Shown here: positions 1 to 7,831 of the stretch, piece after piece
Numbering within the stretch: position 1 is the stretch's first letter
How the letters are laid out: each line of letters begins with the position of its first letter
Assembly: GCA_051652645.1 (NCBI GenBank)
Contig: JBOFUP010000022.1
Span: 1-31,046 of the forward strand
DNA length: 31,046 nt
Source: UBA7332 sp051652645
GTDB lineage: Bacteria; Bacteroidota; Bacteroidia; Bacteroidales; UBA7332
Reading direction: 5' to 3'
Translations under genes and position numbers: made by a program
The notes under the pieces: generated by a model
Told to the model about the DNA's origin: nothing
Seen by the model: only the letters and a program-made list of their open reading frames with translations
Databases searched by the model: none

Positions 1-38
1 AACCAAAATCTGCTGTGCTACCATTACACAATAGGTCA
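1..38 (-). tRNA. tRNA-Gln (TTG), partial, cut by window edge
   Basis: The first 38 bases are identical to the 5' half of the complete tRNA-Gln copy next to it, covering the acceptor 5' strand, D arm and anticodon loop with TTG. The 3' half lies outside the window. It is downstream of the complete copy on the minus strand, so both are probably cut from one precursor. The 27-base spacer (39-65) contains a small CTTC/GAAG inverted repeat. Confidence 0.88.
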
Positions 39-65
39 AACTAAATCTTCCCGAAGAAAAATTGT

Positions 66-135
66 TGACCTACAAGGATTCGAACCCAGACTAACAGAAC
101 CAAAATCTGCTGTGCTACCATTACACAATAGGTCA
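66..135 (-). tRNA. tRNA-Gln (TTG)
   Basis: Read on the minus strand, this 70-base gene folds as a tRNA. The acceptor stem TGACCTA/TAGGTCA pairs over all 7 bp. The D arm contains AATGGTAG. The anticodon stem GCAGA/TCTGT encloses the loop TTTTGGT, giving anticodon TTG for glutamine. The T loop is TTCGAAT. The T stem CTGGG/CCTTG has one T-T mismatch and one G-T pair, so it is weaker than usual. CCA is not encoded. A promoter lies about 40 bases upstream. Confidence 0.95.
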
Positions 136-176
136 AACTTAAAGTTTGGCAATATCCCTCTCGGTCAATTGCTCTG

Positions 177-207
177 CAAAGGTAGTGCTTTTCTCTAAAC
201 TTGCAAA
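177..207 (-). promoter_or_regulatory. Bacteroidota promoter for the tRNA-Gln pair
   Basis: On the minus strand there is TTTG (204-207), a 19-base spacer, then TACCTTTG (177-184). This is an exact match to the Bacteroidota consensus TTTG-N19-TAnnTTTG. Transcription would start near 170, about 35 bases before the first tRNA. Nothing else in the minus direction lies between this promoter and the tRNAs. Confidence 0.75.
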
Positions 208-321
208 TATTTGGCTCATATTTTTTTTCATTTTTGGTCTCTATAACTTTCTTAAATATTAGACAAACTACCACTATTTCACACTACAACTACCTAATAT
301 GCACCAACTAACTCAGAAAAC

Positions 322-395
322 ACGTACGTATTTTGATATAAATACGTACGTACTTCCACTATATTACGTACGTATTCCTACACAAATACGTACGT
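322..395. repeat. Phased ACGTACGT array A, four copies, 22 bp period
   Basis: Four perfect copies of the 8 bp palindrome ACGTACGT start at 322, 344, 366 and 388, so the period is exactly 22 bp each time. The 14 bp between copies is variable and AT-rich. Bases next to each core tend to be A-rich on the left and T-rich on the right, giving imperfect longer palindromes around AAATACGTACGTATTT. The outer edges (AGAAAAC on the left, ACTTTCT on the right) are roughly inverted copies. The array is intergenic, between the tRNA-Gln promoter and the nfnB terminator. Array B has the same design. The function is unknown; binding sites for a dimeric protein, or a MITE-like minisatellite, are both possible. 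Confidence 0.9.
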
Positions 396-493
396 ACTTT
401 CTCTCTATGTCTAACTCTTCACTTTAGTTTAGAGCATCAAAAGTAGTAGAAGGATAGATCTATGCTGCCATTATTGCAGAGACTCTTTCAACT

Positions 494-532
494 AAAAGAG
501 GGATGGACTCTGCGTGAGTCCACCCCTCTTTT
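494..532 (-). terminator. Intrinsic terminator of the nfn operon
   Basis: The 17 bp stem 494-510/516-532 has one mismatch (503/523) and the 5-base loop TGCGT. It is flanked by A4 on the left and T5 on the right, so it can work in both directions. It lies 34 bases after the nfnB stop on the minus strand. Confidence 0.85.
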
Positions 533-566
533 TATTCACCTTAGCCATAGTGATGGCATACTGAAA

Positions 567-2039
567 CTAGTTCTTTGACTTAATGTAGCTATCCATAGAA
601 GCTGCTGCACGACGTCCGTCTCCCATTGCAAGGATTACGGTAGCTCCACCTCTAACAATATCACCACCAGCAAATATGTCCTCTACATCTGACTGCATTG
701 ACTCTTGGTTGACAATGACTGTACCCCAACGACTAACTTGCAGACCTGGGATAGAGCTCGGTATTAGTGGATTTGGTGAAACACCTACACTCACAACAAC
801 TACATCAACTGGGACCTCTTCTACAGCACCCTCTATAGGACGAGGAGAGCGACGCCCTGATGCATCAGGCTCACCAAGCTCCATCTTTTGAAGAAGCATA
901 GAGGTAACGCGTCCCTTTTCATCTCCCTTATATGATATAGGGTTTGCTAGAGTAAGAAACTCTATACCCTCCTCTTTGGCATGGTGTATCTCCTCAAGAC
1001 GAGCCGGCATTTCACTCTCGGTACGTCGGTACACTATCATAGCTCTCTCTGCACCCATTCTCTTGGCCGTTCGCACAGAGTCCATCGCAGTATTACCTCC
1101 TCCGATAATAGCTATATTCTTGCCATTAGCAACTGGAGTATCCGAGTCGGCTTCTCCAGCTTTCATCAAGTTAATACGAGTAAGATACTCATTAGAAGAC
1201 ATAACCCCAATTAGGTTCTCTCCTGGTATATTCATAAAGTTTGGTAGACCAGCTCCACTTCCAACGAATATGCCGTCAAACTTCATTTCATGAAGATCGT
1301 CATAAGATATCGTACGCCCCACAACACAGTCTGTCATAAAGCTGACTCCCATCTTACGAAGAACTTCAATCTCAACATCTACTATGCTATTTGGCAGACG
1401 AAACTCAGGAATACCATACTTTAGCACTCCCCCAATCTCATGAAGAGCCTCAAAAACGTGTACCTCATATCCTAGCTTTGCCATGTCTCCTGCAAAGGCT
1501 AGTCCTGCAGGACCAGACCCAACAACCGCCACTTTATGTCCATTTCGGCTTGGTATTTCTGGGATAGCTATCTGTCCACTCTCACGCTCATAATCGGCAG
1601 CAAAGCGCTCAAGATGCCCAATAGCTACGGGCTCTTTGCCCATCTTATGATATATACACTTAGCCTCACACTGCTTCTCTTGTGGACAAACACGCCCACA
1701 AACAGCAGGAAGTGCGCTTGTTAGCTTTAGTGTTTTGGCAGCTTCAAGAATGTTTCCTCGCTCTATGTTCTTAACGAATGTAGGTATATGTATCCCAACA
1801 GGGCACCCCTGCATACAAGTCGGATCAGGACAATCAATACATCTAGTGGCTTCACACTGAGCCTGCTCTATACTTAGTCCGAGGTTTACCTCTTCGTTGT
1901 TGGTGATTCTATATTGTGGGTCTAGCTCAGGCATCTTAACACGCGGAGTGTTGCCACGCTCTTTGACCTTGATCGCTTTGCGTAATTCATCTCGCCAAGG
2001 CTCGTTGCGAAAAGCTTTAATTTGATCTGTCTGGTTCAT
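567..2039 (-). CDS. nfnB: NADH-dependent ferredoxin:NADP+ oxidoreductase large subunit NfnB/NfnL (often annotated gltA or sulfide dehydrogenase)
   Basis: This 490-residue protein is related to the glutamate synthase small chain. With the NfnA-like protein encoded just upstream it would form the electron-bifurcating enzyme that couples NADH and reduced ferredoxin to NADP+ reduction in the cytoplasm. An N-terminal iron-sulfur domain has two four-cysteine motifs (C67, C70, C75, C79 and C114, C118, C124, C128). An FAD site GSGPAG is near residues 174-179, and a second nucleotide site GGGNTAMD is at 313-320. AGGDIVRGG near the C terminus is the usual FAD-contact motif. The start is 27 bases after the nfnA stop. 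The name gltD is possible, but no glutamate synthase large subunit is nearby and the pairing with NfnA argues for Nfn. The enzyme assignment rests on family knowledge. Confidence 0.88.
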   Translation of the reverse strand: MNQTDQIKAFRNEPWRDELRKAIKVKERGNTPRVKMPELDPQYRITNNEEVNLGLSIEQAQCEATRCIDCPDPTCMQGCPVGIHIPTFVKNIERGNILEAAKTLKLTSALPAVCGRVCPQEKQCEAKCIYHKMGKEPVAIGHLERFAADYERESGQIAIPEIPSRNGHKVAVVGSGPAGLAFAGDMAKLGYEVHVFEALHEIGGVLKYGIPEFRLPNSIVDVEIEVLRKMGVSFMTDCVVGRTISYDDLHEMKFDGIFVGSGAGLPNFMNIPGENLIGVMSSNEYLTRINLMKAGEADSDTPVANGKNIAIIGGGNTAMDSVRTAKRMGAERAMIVYRRTESEMPARLEEIHHAKEEGIEFLTLANPISYKGDEKGRVTSMLLQKMELGEPDASGRRSPRPIEGAVEEVPVDVVVVSVGVSPNPLIPSSIPGLQVSRWGTVIVNQESMQSDVEDIFAGGDIVRGGATVILAMGDGRRAAASMDSYIKSKN

Positions 2040-2066
2040 TGTTATGATTTTCTCTCTATCTGGTAA

Positions 2067-2858
2067 TTACTCTTGATCTTTGTATGAGTTGAGTCTCATT
2101 AACATCTCATCGAAGTCGACCTGATGAGCATCAAACTCTGGCCCATCCACACATACAAACTTCGTCTTTCCATCCACAGTTATGCGGCATGCACCACACA
2201 TACCTGTACCATCAACCATTATGGTATTTAGTGATGCTAGTGTCGGCACTTCGTACTTCTTAGTCAAAAGAGAGACGAACTTCATCATTACAGCAGGACC
2301 AATTGTTACACAAAGATCGACCTTCTCGCGATTGATAATAGCCTCTACTCCGTTTGTTATAAGGCCTTTAGTGCCATATGAACCATCATCAGTCATTACC
2401 ACAACCTCATCAGAGTGTGCTCTCATTTGATCCTCAAGTATCACTAACTCTTTTGTACGGGCAGCCAAAACAGTGATTACTCTATTTCCTGCTCTTTTGA
2501 AGGCCTCAACTATAGGCAACATAGGAGCAACACCTACACCACCACCAGCACAGACAACTGTCCCCACTTTCTCAACATGTGTAGCTTTACCCAGAGGACC
2601 AACAAGGTTATCGATAGAGTCACCAACATTTAATTCGCAGATCTTTTGAGACGATTTACCTACAGCTTGAATTACAAGAGTTATTGTACCGCGCTCCTTA
2701 TCAGCAGAAGCAATAGTTAACGGTATGCGTTCACCCTTTTCGCCCACCTTGACAATAACAAAGTGGCCTGCTTTGCGCGAGCGTGCAATCAATGGAGCTT
2801 CAACCTCGAGCTTGACAACACGCTCAGAGAAGAACTCTTTACTTACGATCTTATTCAT
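2067..2858 (-). CDS. nfnA: NADH-dependent ferredoxin:NADP+ oxidoreductase small subunit NfnA/NfnS (ferredoxin-NADP reductase type)
   Basis: This 263-residue protein belongs to the dihydroorotate dehydrogenase electron transfer subunit/sulfide dehydrogenase family. The N-terminal FAD domain carries RIPLTIAS (residues 44-51). The NAD domain contains GGGVGVAPMLP (105-115). The C-terminal part has C221, C224 and C236 with D216 nearby, fitting the [2Fe-2S] site of Nfn small subunits, where an Asp joins three Cys. It lies 28 bases after the glutaminyl cyclase stop and 27 bases before nfnB, so the three genes are probably one transcript. PyrK is the main alternative, but no pyrD is adjacent and the partner is an NfnB-type protein. 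Confidence 0.88.
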   Translation of the reverse strand: MNKIVSKEFFSERVVKLEVEAPLIARSRKAGHFVIVKVGEKGERIPLTIASADKERGTITLVIQAVGKSSQKICELNVGDSIDNLVGPLGKATHVEKVGTVVCAGGGVGVAPMLPIVEAFKRAGNRVITVLAARTKELVILEDQMRAHSDEVVVMTDDGSYGTKGLITNGVEAIINREKVDLCVTIGPAVMMKFVSLLTKKYEVPTLASLNTIMVDGTGMCGACRITVDGKTKFVCVDGPEFDAHQVDFDEMLMRLNSYKDQE

Positions 2859-2886
2859 TTTATATTACCCTTTATGTCTACAGTTA

Positions 2887-3867
2887 CTACTTCTCGTTGT
2901 ATAAGACGTTCAAAACGGTCTCTCCAACAGCTTGTAGTGTATGTTTATCAATGTTATTTATATTATCCTCTAGTGTGTGCCACGTCTTTGGAAAGTTTGT
3001 CTCACTAGTAGGGTCGTAATCTATTATGTCTATTGATGGTACTCCATATTGAGAGACAAATATATGGTCGTCTGTGATGTAACCACCACTTCTCTCAACA
3101 AATAGTGAAGAGTGCCCTATTTGATGTGCGGTTTGCCATACTCTATTTTGAAGAGATGGGTTGAAACGAAGCGAGAAGAGGTCGCGTGTGAATGTCGCAT
3201 CCTTACCCCCGACCATGTCGAGAAGTATACCCCATCGTGCTTGATACCCAGGTTTATGTGGTGATCTTGCCCAATGTTGTGAGCCTAGGCAGTAGCTCTC
3301 TTGTATTGATGATCTTGCCCAGTATGGTGCACCCCAATCCTCTAAATCAAAGAATATTATATCTACACCAATATTGGGCTGGTTAGTGCCTATATGTCGA
3401 GCTATTTCAAGAAGTACAGCCACTCCACTAGCCCCATCATTGGCCCCATCAATTGGCTTTTTGTGGTTTGCTGGATCGGGATCTTCATCCGCATAAGGCC
3501 TTGTATCCCAATGGGCAAAGAGTAATACTCTCTGCTTCTTCTCACCATTAAAACTACCTATTATATTAACTCCTCTCTTTATTGATCCATCGAATATTTT
3601 AGTTGAGAAGTTTTGTTCTATTACCTCTGCTCCGTGTCTTTTAAGCTCTTTTACAAGCCAACTAGCACACTCTGTATGTGAGGTTGTTTCTGGAATTCTA
3701 TATCCAAATCCTACCTGCTTCTCTATGTAAGAGTATGCACTATCGGCAGAGAACTGTGGCACTATGGTTGCAATAGGAGTCTCACTACTCTCCTTTTTTG
3801 CTGCTGGAGAGGATGCGCAAGCGCTTAGTAAAACAAGCAGCATTAAGGCTATTTGGTTGTAATTCAT
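2887..3867 (-). CDS. Glutaminyl-peptide cyclotransferase, M28 family lipoprotein
   Basis: This 326-residue exported lipoprotein has a hydrophobic N terminus ending in the lipobox LSAC, with C17 as the lipidated residue. The M28 fold is shown by the metal-site motif HWDTRP (H119, D121), the segment DGANDGASG with D144, the acidic FFDLEDWG (E176, D177) and LLDMVGG (D217). The sequence around EDWG and YCLGSQHWA resembles the type II glutaminyl cyclase of Porphyromonas gingivalis. That enzyme converts N-terminal glutamine of periplasmic proteins, exposed after signal peptide cleavage, to pyroglutamate. An aminopeptidase of the same family is the alternative. It is the first gene of the operon leading into nfnAB, with a TAnnTTTG box 37 bases upstream. 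Confidence 0.82.
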   Translation of the reverse strand: MNYNQIALMLLVLLSACASSPAAKKESSETPIATIVPQFSADSAYSYIEKQVGFGYRIPETTSHTECASWLVKELKRHGAEVIEQNFSTKIFDGSIKRGVNIIGSFNGEKKQRVLLFAHWDTRPYADEDPDPANHKKPIDGANDGASGVAVLLEIARHIGTNQPNIGVDIIFFDLEDWGAPYWARSSIQESYCLGSQHWARSPHKPGYQARWGILLDMVGGKDATFTRDLFSLRFNPSLQNRVWQTAHQIGHSSLFVERSGGYITDDHIFVSQYGVPSIDIIDYDPTSETNFPKTWHTLEDNINNIDKHTLQAVGETVLNVLYNEK

Positions 3868-3903
3868 TGTTGACTAAAGCATTTATTAGGGATAATGATT
3901 GGC

Positions 3904-3911
3904 CAAAAATA
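3904..3911 (-). promoter_or_regulatory. -7 box for the glutaminyl cyclase-nfnAB operon
   Basis: On the minus strand this reads TATTTTTG, matching TAnnTTTG, 37 bases before the start codon. No TTTG element is seen at the expected distance upstream, where the terminator of the preceding gene sits. Confidence 0.45.
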
Positions 3912-3922
3912 AGAAAAAAAAG

Positions 3923-3956
3923 GGAAGCTACCCTCTTTGATAAGAGAATAGCTTCC
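3923..3956 (-). terminator. Intrinsic terminator after the Na/phosphate cotransporter gene
   Basis: An 8 bp stem GGAAGCTA/TAGCTTCC (3923-3930 with 3949-3956) is extended by an inner CTCTT/AAGAG stem. It is followed on the minus strand by a run of T. The stop codon of the transporter gene is 25 bases before it. Confidence 0.8.
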
Positions 3957-3981
3957 TTTTTTAGTTCTATCTTCTACTAGA

Positions 3982-5808
3982 TTAGATTTTAGCAGCTTGA
4001 GCTTGGCGTTTTTTCTCCTTTATAGCTTCAACTACGTTCATAACATAATCACCAAGTTTCTCACACTCAACTATGATGTCCATATAGTGTGTACCTGCTT
4101 GGTATGTGTAGAGTTTGTTGTTTACATCTTCAACATTTTGACGTCTGAGAACACTTCGAAGGTTGTTTATCTCGTTCTCTGTGTTATAAAGTAGGTCGAT
4201 ATCTGTTTGTGTTGCTGTATCGTCTTTCTCCATAAGCGTAACTACTTGTCGTAGTTGCTTCTCTGTTATGTCAAACATCTTATTGATGTTAACCAACATT
4301 TCATCAGTAAACTCAATATTAAGCTTTGCTTTGTGATTGATAGTTCTTGCAATGTGGAAGCAGCTATCTCCGATCGATTCAATCTCACTGATCTTTGTCA
4401 TCATTCGGCGAACAGCTGATTTACTCTCATTACTAAGTCGCCCTTCTGCTACTTGATTTAAGTAGTTAGCAATCTCGAGTTCCATTCTATCGCATATGCC
4501 TTCATACTTCTCTATGCGAGTGAAAGTCTTAATAAACTCATCACTATTTGGCTTCTGTAGCATCAGCTCACGAACTATAGAGAACATCTTTTCTGTACGT
4601 TTAGCATACAGCTGTATCTCTTGGCGTGACTGCATTAGTGACAATTCACCAGTTGAAAGTAAGCCTGTAGAGATAAACTGAAGATGAAAATCCTCTTCTG
4701 TTGTCTTCTGCTTAATAAGGGTTGAAACAACCTTTACGTATACCCCTACAAACCATATCATCAAGAAGCTATTGATGATATTAAATAGTGTGTGGAAGAG
4801 TGATAGTGCGTATGAAACGGATACCTGTCCTGCAATGAATTGCTCTCTTAGAGCTAGCATTGATGGATCTGTTAACTTATCCTTGCTCTCAATTAGGGCT
4901 TGGTCTGCTGGTGATAGATTTGCAGTAAGTGTCATTAGTGCATGTGGATCACCTCCTCCTAGCTTGGTAACAACTGTTCCAACTAATGCCATGAATGGTC
5001 TAAAGAGTATTAATACCCAAATAACACCAAACACGTTGAACATTAAGTGAGATAGTGCAGCTCTTTTTGCTGATGTATTTGCAGAAAGTGCCGCTAGATT
5101 GGCTGTAATTGTAGTACCTATGTTCTCTCCTAGTACCATCGCTGCTGCAATCTCATAAGAGATCCACCCTTTTGAGCACATTACTAGTGTAATAGCCATA
5201 GTAGCACTTGATGATTGAACTACGATAGTTAGGATTGTTCCTATTAGTAGGAATAAAAGAGTCGAAGTAAATCCTAATTGGGTGTACTCTCTAAGGAATG
5301 ATAGAATCTCAGGGTTACTTTTTATATCTGGCACTGCACCTTTAAGGAAGTCTAATCCCATAAATAGGAATGCAAAACCGACTAAGAACTCACCCCACGA
5401 CTTTCTCTTTCCATTGCTAGAGAAGATAAGAGGAATAGCAAGACCCATAATTGGAAGCGCAACTACACTAATTGAGAATTTAAATCCAAAAAGTGAGATG
5501 ATCCAAGCTGTAACTGTAGTACCAATGTTGGCACCCATAATAACAGTTACTGATTGAGCTAAGGTTAATAGCCCTGCATTTACAAAACTAACGACCATCA
5601 CGGTGGTAGCAGATGACGACTGAATAAGCATCGTAATAAGTACCCCTGTGAGGAGACCCATAAGTCGATTTTTAGTCATTGTTGCAAGGAAACCGCGAAG
5701 ACGGTCACCCGCGACCTTCTGTAGACCCTCGCTCATCACCTTCATCCCATAGAGGAACATTCCTAGCGATCCTACTAGAGTCAGGAAATCGTAAAATGAA
5801 TAATTCAT
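3982..5808 (-). CDS. Na+/phosphate cotransporter family protein with C-terminal PhoU-like domain
   Basis: This 608-residue inner-membrane protein belongs to the PNaS (NptA/PhoU) family. The transport part has the typical inverted duplication: two QSSSAT motifs (about residues 63-68 and near 200), each followed by a GANIGTT or GENIGTT motif. Several hydrophobic segments fill residues 1-370. Residues about 380-600 are mostly helical and charged and look like a PhoU domain, as in other Bacteroidota members. It probably imports phosphate with sodium, or exports it under some conditions. It is transcribed alone, between a divergent kinase gene and its own terminator. The substrate is inferred from the family. 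Confidence 0.88.
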   Translation of the reverse strand: MNYSFYDFLTLVGSLGMFLYGMKVMSEGLQKVAGDRLRGFLATMTKNRLMGLLTGVLITMLIQSSSATTVMVVSFVNAGLLTLAQSVTVIMGANIGTTVTAWIISLFGFKFSISVVALPIMGLAIPLIFSSNGKRKSWGEFLVGFAFLFMGLDFLKGAVPDIKSNPEILSFLREYTQLGFTSTLLFLLIGTILTIVVQSSSATMAITLVMCSKGWISYEIAAAMVLGENIGTTITANLAALSANTSAKRAALSHLMFNVFGVIWVLILFRPFMALVGTVVTKLGGGDPHALMTLTANLSPADQALIESKDKLTDPSMLALREQFIAGQVSVSYALSLFHTLFNIINSFLMIWFVGVYVKVVSTLIKQKTTEEDFHLQFISTGLLSTGELSLMQSRQEIQLYAKRTEKMFSIVRELMLQKPNSDEFIKTFTRIEKYEGICDRMELEIANYLNQVAEGRLSNESKSAVRRMMTKISEIESIGDSCFHIARTINHKAKLNIEFTDEMLVNINKMFDITEKQLRQVVTLMEKDDTATQTDIDLLYNTENEINNLRSVLRRQNVEDVNNKLYTYQAGTHYMDIIVECEKLGDYVMNVVEAIKEKKRQAQAAKI

Positions 5809-5862
5809 TGTGTAGTTAATTACTAATTATTGGTTTGTATTTCTTTCACTTTCTCAATTGGA

Positions 5863-5870
5863 CAAAATTA
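5863..5870 (-). promoter_or_regulatory. -7 box for the Na/phosphate cotransporter gene
   Basis: On the minus strand this reads TAATTTTG, matching TAnnTTTG, 55 bases before the start codon. No clear TTTG element is found about 19 bases upstream. Confidence 0.4.
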
Positions 5871-5946
5871 TAGAAAAAAGATAGGTAGTAATAGCCTCTT
5901 TCTGCTAAAATTAGATATTACACAATTAAATAACGATTGTAACGCT

Positions 5947-5976
5947 TTTGTAACAACAATAATTGACTCTATTTTG
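5947..5976 (+). promoter_or_regulatory. Probable promoter for the nucleoside kinase gene
   Basis: TTTG (5947-5950), 19 bases, then TATTTTG (5970-5976). The -7 element is one base shorter than TAnnTTTG, but the -33 element and spacing are exact. The start would be near 5983, about 33 bases before the ATG. Confidence 0.5.
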
Positions 5977-6015
5977 TTAATACTACTCAATAGAAATAAC
6001 TAAACAAGCCTGATA

Positions 6016-7677
6016 ATGAGAAATGATACAAGAATCTACTGTAAGAACACCAATTCGTTTCATTTGTTTCCGATAGGGAGTTCTCTTTTGGATATTTATA
6101 AACAATTAAATATTACATTGCCATACACAGTTATTGGCGCAAGGGTAAATAACAAGACAGAGGGATTGAAGTTTAGGATTTACAATTCAAAGAATATTGA
6201 ATTCATTGATATTAGTAGATCTACTGGAATGAGATGCTACGTACGTAGTCTATCATTCATTCTCTACAAAGCAATCGATGATCTTTATCCTCTTTCTGAT
6301 CTGAGAATAGAACACCCTATATCTAAAGGATATTATTGTGAGGTCAATATCGGTAAGAAGATTACTCAAGTAGATATTGATAGGATAAAGGCGCGGATGA
6401 AGGAAATAGTAGCGGCTAACATTCCCTTCAAAAGAAGAGAAGCTCAAAGCGAAGAGGTAGTAGCTCTCTTTCGTGAGAGACGGATGGAGGACAAAGCAAA
6501 ACTAATTGAATCTGTCGGGTCTGTATATTCGCACTACTATGTATTGGATGATAAGATAGATTATTATTATGGTGCTTTGGCTCCGAGTACAGGATACATT
6601 AGTCTTTTTGACTTGAGGGTATACAATGGGGGGATGTTGCTACAAGTTCCTTCTAGAAGGAAGCCTTCCATCATTGAGGACTATTGCGAACAGCCAAAGC
6701 TTCTCGAAGTATTCTCTGAAAACCTTAAATTCAACAAGATATTAGGGCTTGAGAATGTTGGTGAGTTGAACATTGCAATACAACAAAATCAGGTAACTGA
6801 CCTTATCAAACTAACTGAAGCTCTACACGAGAAACAAATCTCAAAAATTGCTGACTCAATATACGATCGCGGTGGTGTAAGGATAATACTAATTAGTGGC
6901 CCATCTAGCTCAGGTAAAACAACCTTCAGTAAGCGCCTTAGCATACAGTTGATGACAAATCTTATACGTCCTGTTGCTATCTCTTTAGATGACTACTTTA
7001 TTAATAGAGAAGAGACTCCTTTGGATGAAGATGGCAAACATGACTTTGAATCGCTTTACGCTTTGGATCTAGAGCAGTTCAATAAGGACCTGAGCTTACT
7101 TCTGAGCGGTGAGGAGGTAGATCTTCCTACCTTCAATTTCGAGACTGGACTTAGAGAGTATAATGGTCGTAAACTAAAACTAGAGGATAATCAAGTATTA
7201 CTCCTAGAGGGAATACACGCACTGAATCCTGAGTTAACAAAGCAAATACCAGAGAACGTGAAGTTCAGAATATATGTATCTGCACTAACTACAATCTCTC
7301 TTGATAATCACAACTGGATTCCAACAGCCGACAATCGCTTGCTTCGACGTATTATTCGTGATAGTAAGTACCGAAAATACTCAGCTCGCGACACTATTGC
7401 ACGTTGGGACAGTGTGCGAAGAGGCGAAGAGAAATGGATATTCCCTTATCAAGAAAATGCGGATGCCATGTTTAACTCTTCTCTGTTGTTTGAACTAGCA
7501 GTCATTAAAAACCATGCCGACCCTCTTCTTATGGAGGTTCCTCAAAACTGCGACGAATATGCTGAGGCTTTTAGACTACAAAAGTTCTTAAGCTACTTCA
7601 AACCTGTATACGAAATGGAGATTCCTCCGACATCTCTTCTTAGAGAATTTCTTGGAGGTAGTAGCTTTAGATATTAG
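6016..7677 (+). CDS. Nucleoside kinase, uridine kinase-like, with N-terminal TGS/ThrRS-like region
   Basis: This 553-residue cytoplasmic protein has two parts. Residues 1-250 contain a TGS-like start and a region like the second domain of threonyl-tRNA synthetase (IEHPISKGYYCEV near 98-110). Residues about 285-553 form a uridine kinase/phosphoribulokinase-type P-loop domain, with GPSSSGKTT at 295-303 and ISLDDYF near 326-332. This architecture is common in Bacteroidota and Firmicutes, where it is annotated as nucleoside kinase; the exact substrate is not established from sequence. A single ACGTACGT, the core of the two intergenic arrays, occurs at 6239-6246. The gene stands alone and ends in a strong hairpin. 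Confidence 0.85.
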   Translation: MRNDTRIYCKNTNSFHLFPIGSSLLDIYKQLNITLPYTVIGARVNNKTEGLKFRIYNSKNIEFIDISRSTGMRCYVRSLSFILYKAIDDLYPLSDLRIEHPISKGYYCEVNIGKKITQVDIDRIKARMKEIVAANIPFKRREAQSEEVVALFRERRMEDKAKLIESVGSVYSHYYVLDDKIDYYYGALAPSTGYISLFDLRVYNGGMLLQVPSRRKPSIIEDYCEQPKLLEVFSENLKFNKILGLENVGELNIAIQQNQVTDLIKLTEALHEKQISKIADSIYDRGGVRIILISGPSSSGKTTFSKRLSIQLMTNLIRPVAISLDDYFINREETPLDEDGKHDFESLYALDLEQFNKDLSLLLSGEEVDLPTFNFETGLREYNGRKLKLEDNQVLLLEGIHALNPELTKQIPENVKFRIYVSALTTISLDNHNWIPTADNRLLRRIIRDSKYRKYSARDTIARWDSVRRGEEKWIFPYQENADAMFNSSLLFELAVIKNHADPLLMEVPQNCDEYAEAFRLQKFLSYFKPVYEMEIPPTSLLREFLGGSSFRY

Positions 7678-7690
7678 GATTGAGCTTATA

Positions 7691-7720
7691 GGGGGAGTAA
7701 TCTTGAGTGATTACTCCCCC
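7691..7720 (+). terminator. Terminator hairpin after the nucleoside kinase gene
   Basis: A perfect 12 bp stem GGGGGAGTAATC/GATTACTCCCCC with the 6-base loop TTGAGT, 13 bases after the stop codon. The following TTGTTT is only a modest T tract, but the stem is very stable. Confidence 0.78.
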
Positions 7721-7745
7721 TTGTTTGAGTTAGAATGGTGATGAA

Positions 7746-7776
7746 CTTGTAGGATGATAATAGTTTATTAAATTTG
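7746..7776 (+). promoter_or_regulatory. Promoter for the DUF2723 gene
   Basis: CTTG (7746-7749), 19 bases, then TAAATTTG (7769-7776). This matches the Bacteroidota pattern with one mismatch in the -33 element. Transcription would start near 7783, about 50 bases before the ATG. Confidence 0.6.
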
Positions 7777-7831
7777 CAAACCCTAACTTAGGGAAAAGAG
7801 AATTTAATCAAAACCAAAATAAAAACAACAG

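Noticed and set aside
322..395. CRISPR array reading of the ACGTACGT repeats
   Set aside because: The conserved unit is only 8 bp and the intervals 14 bp; CRISPR repeats are over 20 bp with spacers of about 30 bp, and no cas gene is present.
476..513. Alternative pairing GCAGAG/CTCTGC with the nfn terminator, as an attenuator
   Set aside because: The pairing is only 6 bp, against a 17 bp terminator stem, with no leader peptide; probably chance.
567..2039. Glutamate synthase small subunit (gltD) as the main call
   Set aside because: There is no large subunit nearby, and the adjacent NfnA-type partner fits an Nfn complex better.
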